Shown piece by piece: positions 62,161-64,000 of a DNA stretch of 64,000 nucleotides. The stretch is from NCBI RefSeq assembly GCF_001995985.1, contig NZ_MUFC01000013.1, forward strand, positions 1 through 64,000, written 5' to 3'. The DNA is from Salinivibrio sharmensis (GTDB taxonomy: Bacteria > Pseudomonadota > Gammaproteobacteria > Enterobacterales > Vibrionaceae). Both the position numbers and the translations under genes were made by a program. Position 1 is the stretch's first letter. Every line of letters begins with the position of its first letter. The notes beneath the pieces were generated by a model. It was not told the origin of the DNA and searched no databases. It saw only the letters and a program-made list of their open reading frames with translations.

Positions 62161-64000
62161 ATGAAAGAATCTGCATTGAAGACAGTCGCAAAAATGGCCA
62201 ACCTCGCTGATCGCTATATCAGTGCATGGGGCTCAGAAGCGGCTGTGCCGGACAGTACCTTACATGACTTACTAACGTCACTTGGCTATGACACACGAAA
62301 CGACGAGGCGTTATTGGCGTCGGCGGAGAAAAAAAACAAAGCGGATGTGCTCGCCCCTGTGCAGGTGGTGCAGGAGAATGAGCCGGTTGAAATTGCGCTT
62401 CATTTAGGTACCAGTGCGCGAGAAAGTGACTTTAGTTGGCGTTTGGAAACCGAACAGGGCGAATGCTTTGAAGGTTACTTACAGTCACAAATCGTTCGCG
62501 ATGAGCGCAGTAATGGTGGCCCATTGGTGTTTAGCCTGCCTTGCTCGCTACCGTGGGGCTATCACCGCCTTTCCGTGATACGTAAACGGCGCAAAGCACC
62601 GTATCAAATGACACTCATCATGGCGCCCACCCAATGTTATAAGCAGCCAGAATTGGATCAACACAAGAAAATGTGGGGACCGAGTATTCAGCTCTACACA
62701 CTGCGTACCCCTCATAACTGGGGTATCGGTGATTTTGGCGATCTCAAACAATTGGTCAGTGAGCTTGCCTCGCGCGGCGCTGACTTTGTTGGCCTTAACC
62801 CTATTCATGCGTTGTTCCCTGCCAATCCAGAAGCCGCGAGCCCTTATAGCCCGTCATCACGCCGCTGGCTTAATCTTTTGTACATTGATGTGAGCAACGT
62901 TCGTGAGTTTTGTTTGAGCGCCCGTGCCCAGCAACTCGTGGGCAGTGCCGAATTCCAGCGTCGCCTGCAAGCAGTGCGCGACACTCACTGGGTCGATTAT
63001 AGCGAAGTCGCCGCCCTAAAAATGGCCGTATTGCCTTTGTTGTTTCAAGAATTTAAGCAACGCGAACTGCTGCAACAGACTCGACGTGGGCGTGCATTTT
63101 TAGACTTTATTGAAAAAGGCGGAGAGAGCTTAAAACAGCAAGCCACCTTTGATGCGCTGCACCAGTATTTACGGGCTGAAGACCCTCATACTTGGGGTTG
63201 GCCGGTGTTTCCTGAAAAATATCGCCGTTATGAGAATGCAGCGACGCAAGCATTTATCGAGCAGCATAGCGATGATATCCAGCTGTACATGTACTTACAG
63301 TGGATTGCCGAAGGTCAAATGGAAGAGGTACAGGCCATTGCTGAAGAGCAGGGGATGTCGCTGGGATTGTACCGTGATCTTGCTGTTGGGGTGTCTGATG
63401 CGGGTAGCGAAACTTGGTCGGATAATTCACCGTTAGTACTGGATGCTAGCATTGGTGCGCCACCTGATGTGTTGGGACCTCGGGGGCAAAACTGGGGCCT
63501 ACCGCCATTTGATCCGCAAGCGCTACAACACACCGGCTACCATGCCTATATCGAATTGTTACGTGCCAACATGCGCCATTGCGGGGCGTTGCGTATTGAT
63601 CATGTGTTGGGCTTGTTGCGCTTATGGTGGATTCCTAAAGGGAAAAATGCCACCGAGGGCGCTTACTTGTACTATCCCGTTAAAGATATGCTCGCAATTT
63701 TAGCGCTTGAGTCGCACCGTCATCAGTGCAGTGTGATTGGTGAGGACTTGGGGACGGTCCCTGACGAAATTGGTGAGTTGCTTGCTGACGCGGGTGTACA
63801 TTCTTACAAGGTATTCTTCTTTGAAACCTCGGCGGATGATGGCGGGTTTATCTCTCCGGCACATTACACCGAGCAAGCGATGGCGACACTTTCCACCCAT
63901 GATATGCCAACCATTCGTGGTTTTTGGCACTGTGACGATTTGAAACTGGGGCAAGAGCTAGGACTTTATCAGGACGAGGCCCAGCTTCAGCAGTTGTTTG
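62161..64000 (+). CDS. malQ: 4-alpha-glucanotransferase (amylomaltase), truncated by window end
   Basis: An open frame of 613 codons runs from the ATG at 62161 (GGAG 6 bp upstream) to the window edge, where it is still open. The GH77 features are visible: GPSIQLYTLRTPHNWGIGDF, NPIHALFPANPEAASPYSPS, LRIDHVLGLLRLWWIP (nucleophile Asp), GEDLGTVPDE (acid/base Glu) and STHDMPTIRGFW. Transfers glucan chains between maltodextrins, feeding MalP. 116 bp after malP, so part of the same operon. Confidence 0.93.
   Translation, partial: MKESALKTVAKMANLADRYISAWGSEAAVPDSTLHDLLTSLGYDTRNDEALLASAEKKNKADVLAPVQVVQENEPVEIALHLGTSARESDFSWRLETEQGECFEGYLQSQIVRDERSNGGPLVFSLPCSLPWGYHRLSVIRKRRKAPYQMTLIMAPTQCYKQPELDQHKKMWGPSIQLYTLRTPHNWGIGDFGDLKQLVSELASRGADFVGLNPIHALFPANPEAASPYSPSSRRWLNLLYIDVSNVREFCLSARAQQLVGSAEFQRRLQAVRDTHWVDYSEVAALKMAVLPLLFQEFKQRELLQQTRRGRAFLDFIEKGGESLKQQATFDALHQYLRAEDPHTWGWPVFPEKYRRYENAATQAFIEQHSDDIQLYMYLQWIAEGQMEEVQAIAEEQGMSLGLYRDLAVGVSDAGSETWSDNSPLVLDASIGAPPDVLGPRGQNWGLPPFDPQALQHTGYHAYIELLRANMRHCGALRIDHVLGLLRLWWIPKGKNATEGAYLYYPVKDMLAILALESHRHQCSVIGEDLGTVPDEIGELLADAGVHSYKVFFFETSADDGGFISPAHYTEQAMATLSTHDMPTIRGFWHCDDLKLGQELGLYQDEAQLQQLF

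Noticed and set aside
1-64000. CRISPR arrays, rRNA or tRNA genes and prophage modules
   Set aside because: No regularly spaced direct repeats, no rRNA or cloverleaf-like sequence recognised, and no phage structural genes; reading by eye could miss a lone tRNA.

Overview
The window looks like a chromosomal segment of a marine or halophilic Vibrionaceae gammaproteobacterium, possibly Salinivibrio or a close relative. The evidence is the gene content: MalT/MalPQ with a lipoprotein pullulanase, FolX-FolM, a Lpp-type lipoprotein beside an L,D-transpeptidase, abundant chemoreceptors and c-di-GMP enzymes, a PdsORS sortase-type regulatory trio, and integron-type attC sites. The genus is inferred from recall only. 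No rRNA, tRNA or CRISPR array was seen.

Layout. 0.2-6.4 kb: cytochrome b562, a lipoate-ligase-like protein, a GATase-like protein, pyroglutamyl peptidase, a secreted MsrA-MsrB fusion, and an LrgA/LrgB pair divergent from a LysR regulator. 6.5-11.8 kb: an AT-rich accessory island. It holds three consecutive integron cassettes, all on the minus strand, with two complete attC sites and one truncated attC, and no integrase gene in the window. The cassettes encode a GNAT-like protein, an overlapping gene pair (60-aa membrane peptide plus 357-aa protein) sharing a GD(N/S)STN.Q motif, and a 439-aa two-TM protein. A decayed stretch and another small membrane-anchored ORF flank them.

11.8-23.3 kb: a SitABCD-type metal ABC transporter with a Fur-like box, a HAD phosphatase, YceI/cytochrome b561, FolX/FolM, Tag, NlpC plus a diguanylate cyclase, and RNase II. 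23.7-31 kb: DeaD helicase, TrkH, a PLP decarboxylase and a dCache chemoreceptor. 31-43 kb: small proteins, GST, PdsS/PdsR/PdsO without a sortase or target in view, GNAT, Ogt, DUF3010, HD-GYP, Nudix and DUF3820. A two-TM orphan gene follows, then a complete IS5-family (IS903-group) element with 19-bp inverted repeats and a perfect 9-bp target duplication. Its transposase carries an in-frame amber codon.

43-53 kb: an SgrR-like regulator, a small outer-membrane protein possibly coupled to an L,D-transpeptidase, the convergent Lpp-like lipoprotein, a copper-delivery cluster (PCuAC, SCO, an uncharacterised anchored protein) beside a DUF368 protein, and a soluble multi-PAS chemoreceptor. 53.3-64 kb: a maltodextrin cluster (pulA, malT, then divergent malP-malQ). 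The malT-malP gap has two good CRP-like sites and three MalT-core motifs. MalQ runs off the right edge.

The maltodextrin genes form one pathway: pullulanase debranches, MalQ and MalP process the linear chains, and MalT activates. The L,D-transpeptidase and Lpp are a plausible enzyme-substrate pair for tethering the outer membrane to peptidoglycan. The most novel-looking material is the integrase-less cassette island, especially its overlapping two-gene cassette.
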